Shown in pieces: positions 6,229 through 8,171 of a stretch of DNA of 8,171 nt; the first letter of the stretch is position 1; each line of letters starts with the position of its first letter. Position numbers and translations under genes: made by a program. The notes beneath the pieces were generated by a model. It saw only the letters and a list, made by a program, of their open reading frames with translations, searched no databases and was not told the origin of the DNA. The stretch spans positions 1 to 8,171 of the forward strand of contig NZ_CBFHHE010000054.1 of the NCBI RefSeq assembly GCF_965655635.1, written 5' to 3'. Origin of the DNA: Nereida sp965655635. GTDB lineage: Bacteria > Pseudomonadota > Alphaproteobacteria > Rhodobacterales > Rhodobacteraceae.

Positions 6229-7158
6229 ATGCAAGCTCTGATTGACGTCATTATTCCTGTCTTTTTGTTGGTCGGTTTCGGCTATGCCGCCTCATGGGGT
6301 GGATTGTTCAAGGCAGAATATGTCGACGGGCTGATGAAGTTCGCCCAAGGATTTGCGATCCCGTGCTTGCTGTTTTCGGCCATCGCTAAACTTGATCTTG
6401 GCCAATCCTTCAATTGGCCCATTCTGCTTAGCTTTTATTCAGGCGCATTTGTTTGTTTCGCTTTGGGGCTGATCGGCGCCAGAGTGCTTTTCAACCGCGA
6501 TTGGGAAGACGCAGTTGCCATCGGGTTTGTGGCGCTCTTTTCAAACTCCGTACTCCTTGGCCTGCCAATCACCGAGCGCGCCTTCGGGTCCGAGGCCCTG
6601 ACCGGTAACTACGCCATCATCGCCATTCACGCACCACTTAACCTAAGCATTGGCATCATCGGGATGGAGCTTGCCAAAGCCCACGGCGCGCCTGCCCGTG
6701 ACGTTGCACGTACCATATTCACCTCTACGATCAAAAACTCACTGATCATCGGCATTTCGCTTGGATTTGTTGTGAACCTCACCGGATTGACCGTGCCGAG
6801 TGTTTTGCAAGACGCCATTGATTTGATGATCCGTGCCGCCTTGCCCGCCGCACTCTTCGGGCTTGGCGGCGTGTTGCACCGCTATAAACCCGAAGGTGAT
6901 ATGACCACGGTGCTTTACGTTGTCGCCCTGTCGTTGGTAGTGCATCCAGTGATCGTGTACAGCGTTGGTCAACTGGTAGATTTGTCTACGGTTGAGATGC
7001 GATCGGCTATCATTACCGCCGCCTCCGCCCCCGGGATCAACGCCTACTTATTTGCAAACATGTACGGGCGCGCAAAACGTGTAGCCGCCACATCCGTTCT
7101 ATTGGGCACTGCAGCGAACATGGGGTCTATCTGGGTCTGGTTGTTGATCTTGTCGTGA
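6229..7158 (+). CDS. AEC (auxin efflux carrier) family permease
   Basis: A 309-residue inner-membrane transporter with about ten hydrophobic segments, roughly at 4-20, 36-54, 64-86, 94-114, 126-147, 170-187, 199-216, 228-250, 259-276 and 287-308. It opens with QALIDVIIPVFLLVGFGY, typical of AEC proteins, and keeps the polar break FSNSVLLGLPITE in the middle of the fold and the NAYLFANMYG segment near the end. Length matches the family. Substrates of bacterial members are mostly organic acids or unknown; none can be named here. The start is less certain on signal grounds: ATG 6229 has no Shine-Dalgarno close by, while a strong GGAGG (6191-6195) lies 33 nt upstream and 9 nt before an in-frame CTG at 6205. 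Homology favours 6229. A 66-nt gap separates it from the MBL gene without a clear terminator. Confidence 0.9.
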   Translation: MQALIDVIIPVFLLVGFGYAASWGGLFKAEYVDGLMKFAQGFAIPCLLFSAIAKLDLGQSFNWPILLSFYSGAFVCFALGLIGARVLFNRDWEDAVAIGFVALFSNSVLLGLPITERAFGSEALTGNYAIIAIHAPLNLSIGIIGMELAKAHGAPARDVARTIFTSTIKNSLIIGISLGFVVNLTGLTVPSVLQDAIDLMIRAALPAALFGLGGVLHRYKPEGDMTTVLYVVALSLVVHPVIVYSVGQLVDLSTVEMRSAIITAASAPGINAYLFANMYGRAKRVAATSVLLGTAANMGSIWVWLLILS

Positions 7159-7209
7159 CGCTTAATCAAGCGGTAGATAACAGCAGGCATGCTCGAACAC
7201 TCGCGCGCA

Positions 7210-7956
7210 TCATTTCCAGAACTCCCCCCAGCTGTCGTATGCGCGCTGATCACCCGCATCGCGCACCTTGGGATAGAGCTGATCAGACACATTCAACCGC
7301 GCACCCGCATCCCCGGAAATGCTGCCCAATCGCAGCGTGCTTTTCTGCGCAGTCGTGGTCGGTGCGACCCAACCCAGAGGGATTGAGACCCGCAGACCTA
7401 ACTTGAGTTGTTCGTCTTTGTTGGCTTGCGTGAGTGTCGCACTCAGCTACGTATCCCAGCCGTTTGCATGATAGCGTGACAAGGTCACTTTGCCGCCCCA
7501 GTCTCCCGCCAGATATTTACCAACATCCAACTGAGCAGAAATGCCCTTGTACCCTGTGTCCCAATAGACCGAACCATGGCCCGTTGTGGCCGTGTTATCC
7601 ACAAATGCAAATGCGTCGTCATAGTCACGTTTCTTCACTTCGTTCACTTCGAGACCGAATGCAAAATTGCTCGCGCTTGGGGTCAACAAGATTTCGGCAC
7701 TCGCCCCGCCATAGCCGCGCTCTAGAAGGCCAAAGGAAAACCGCAAGTAAACCGTATCGGAAAGTTTGCGCTGATAAACAGCCGCCAGTTGCGTGAGTTG
7801 TACCAAACTCCGGTCATTTAAGCTGTTATCGCTGCGCGCGATTGGCAACGCGGGTGCTGGGTCTTGATTTTCGTCCCCCGCCAACAAGTAATCAAGCACC
7901 CCAACAAAACTCAGCGATGGCGACACGGTGTATTTACCGAACGCATTTAGAACCTC
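7210..7956 (-). pseudogene. yjbH: yjbH-type exopolysaccharide barrel gene, truncated and interrupted
   Basis: The minus strand carries the C-terminal third of a YjbH-family outer-membrane beta-barrel protein, linked in E. coli to the yjbEFGH exopolysaccharide operon; the family usually has about 700 residues and only about 250 codons remain. Recognisable stretches are FGLLERGYGGASAEIL, EVNEVKKRDYDDAFAF, GHGSVYWDTGYKG and GKYLAGDWGGKVTLSRYHAN. A TAG at 7447-7449 follows NGWDT. Reading on in the same frame gives 78 more codons to a TGA at 7212-7210, including GLRVSIPLGW, SISGDAGARLNVSDQLYPKV and a terminal SWGEFWK, a typical YjbH end. The stop is therefore a nonsense mutation inside a formerly longer gene. 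The 5' part is missing: homology ends near 7950-7960, where an integrase fragment begins. A GTG at 7959 is the only nearby start and is unlikely to be real. The remnant is convergent with the AEC gene, 51 nt away. Confidence 0.85.
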
Positions 7957-8171
7957 CACAGCTTGGCATCTTCTCGTCTGTAGTCTCGGACTTCTCGGTC
8001 ACCAGCCACAGACAGAAATGCAGAGAGGGAAAGGCGAGAAGGCCTCTCGTTGATGTCTCGGAGGGAGACATACTCCTCAGCGATCTGGGACAGCAGGTAA
8101 GACCTTGGCTTAAAGCCTTCTACAACAAGAGCCAGATCTACGGGCTGGACTGCCCGCTTATCACGCCAAGA
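7947..8171 (-). pseudogene. Tyrosine recombinase / phage-type integrase, N-terminal fragment
   Basis: A minus-strand frame is open from the window edge (8171) to TAA at 7949-7947, 74 codons, with no start inside the window. Its pattern fits the SAM-like core-binding domain of phage-type integrases: LLSQIAEEYVSL, then a helix, then LSAFLSVAGDREVRDYRREDA and LWRF. In this family that region comes before the catalytic domain. The whole catalytic part (the R...HxxR...Y residues) is missing because the frame runs into yjbH sequence and stops within a few codons of the join. Codon use differs from the neighbouring genes, with several AGG, AGA and CGA arginine codons and many TCT/CTT. Assignment is from pattern memory; another DNA-binding protein is possible but less likely. 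The upstream part lies outside the window. Confidence 0.68.

Noticed and set aside
7159..7172. Hairpin CGCTT-AATC-AAGCG between the convergent AEC gene and yjbH remnant as a terminator
   Set aside because: Only five pairs and no T-run on either strand.
7155..7796. Short plus-strand frames after the AEC gene
   Set aside because: They lie opposite the yjbH remnant, whose minus-strand translation has clear family signatures; their own products are low-complexity and motif-free.
1..8171. CRISPR array, tandem repeats or complete insertion sequence
   Set aside because: I found no regularly spaced repeats and no paired terminal inverted repeats around a transposase anywhere in the window.

Overview
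The window reads as a chromosomal piece of an alphaproteobacterium, most likely a marine Rhodobacterales (Roseobacter-group) member. This rests on the gene order SPOR lipoprotein - D-Ala-D-Ala carboxypeptidase - tmk - holB - TatD hydrolase - PhnP-like metallo-hydrolase, on the style of the HolB N-terminus, and on a YjbH-type C-terminus at the right. The taxon is inferred from remembered family features; no search was run.

Layout: positions 1-471 hold no gene I can support and become AT-rich toward 340-471. A tRNA-Ser(UGA) gene lies on the minus strand at 472-561. A divergent leader (562-727) with overlapping inverted repeats precedes six plus-strand genes with short gaps (51, 3, 51, 5 and 0 nt), probably one transcription unit: an envelope lipoprotein with a SPOR domain, a PBP5-like carboxypeptidase, thymidylate kinase, the DNA polymerase III delta' subunit, a TatD-family metal-dependent hydrolase and an MBL-fold hydrolase. 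An AEC-family permease follows at 6229-7158 after a 66-nt gap, and may or may not be co-transcribed.

The right end (7210-8171) is a decayed, rearranged zone on the minus strand. The C-terminal third of a YjbH-type exopolysaccharide barrel protein is still readable, but is interrupted by an in-frame TAG at 7447-7449 and cut off upstream near 7950-7960. Directly joined to it is the N-terminal part of a tyrosine-recombinase (integrase), out of frame with YjbH, reading in from beyond the window edge and stopping just past the join. Two broken genes fused head to tail point to a past integration and deletion event.

Working together: the first two genes act on peptidoglycan or at the septum, and tmk and holB supply dTTP precursor and the clamp loader. 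TatD and the MBL protein are housekeeping hydrolases of unproven substrate. I found no convincing new biological system; the most informative part is the yjbH/integrase scar.
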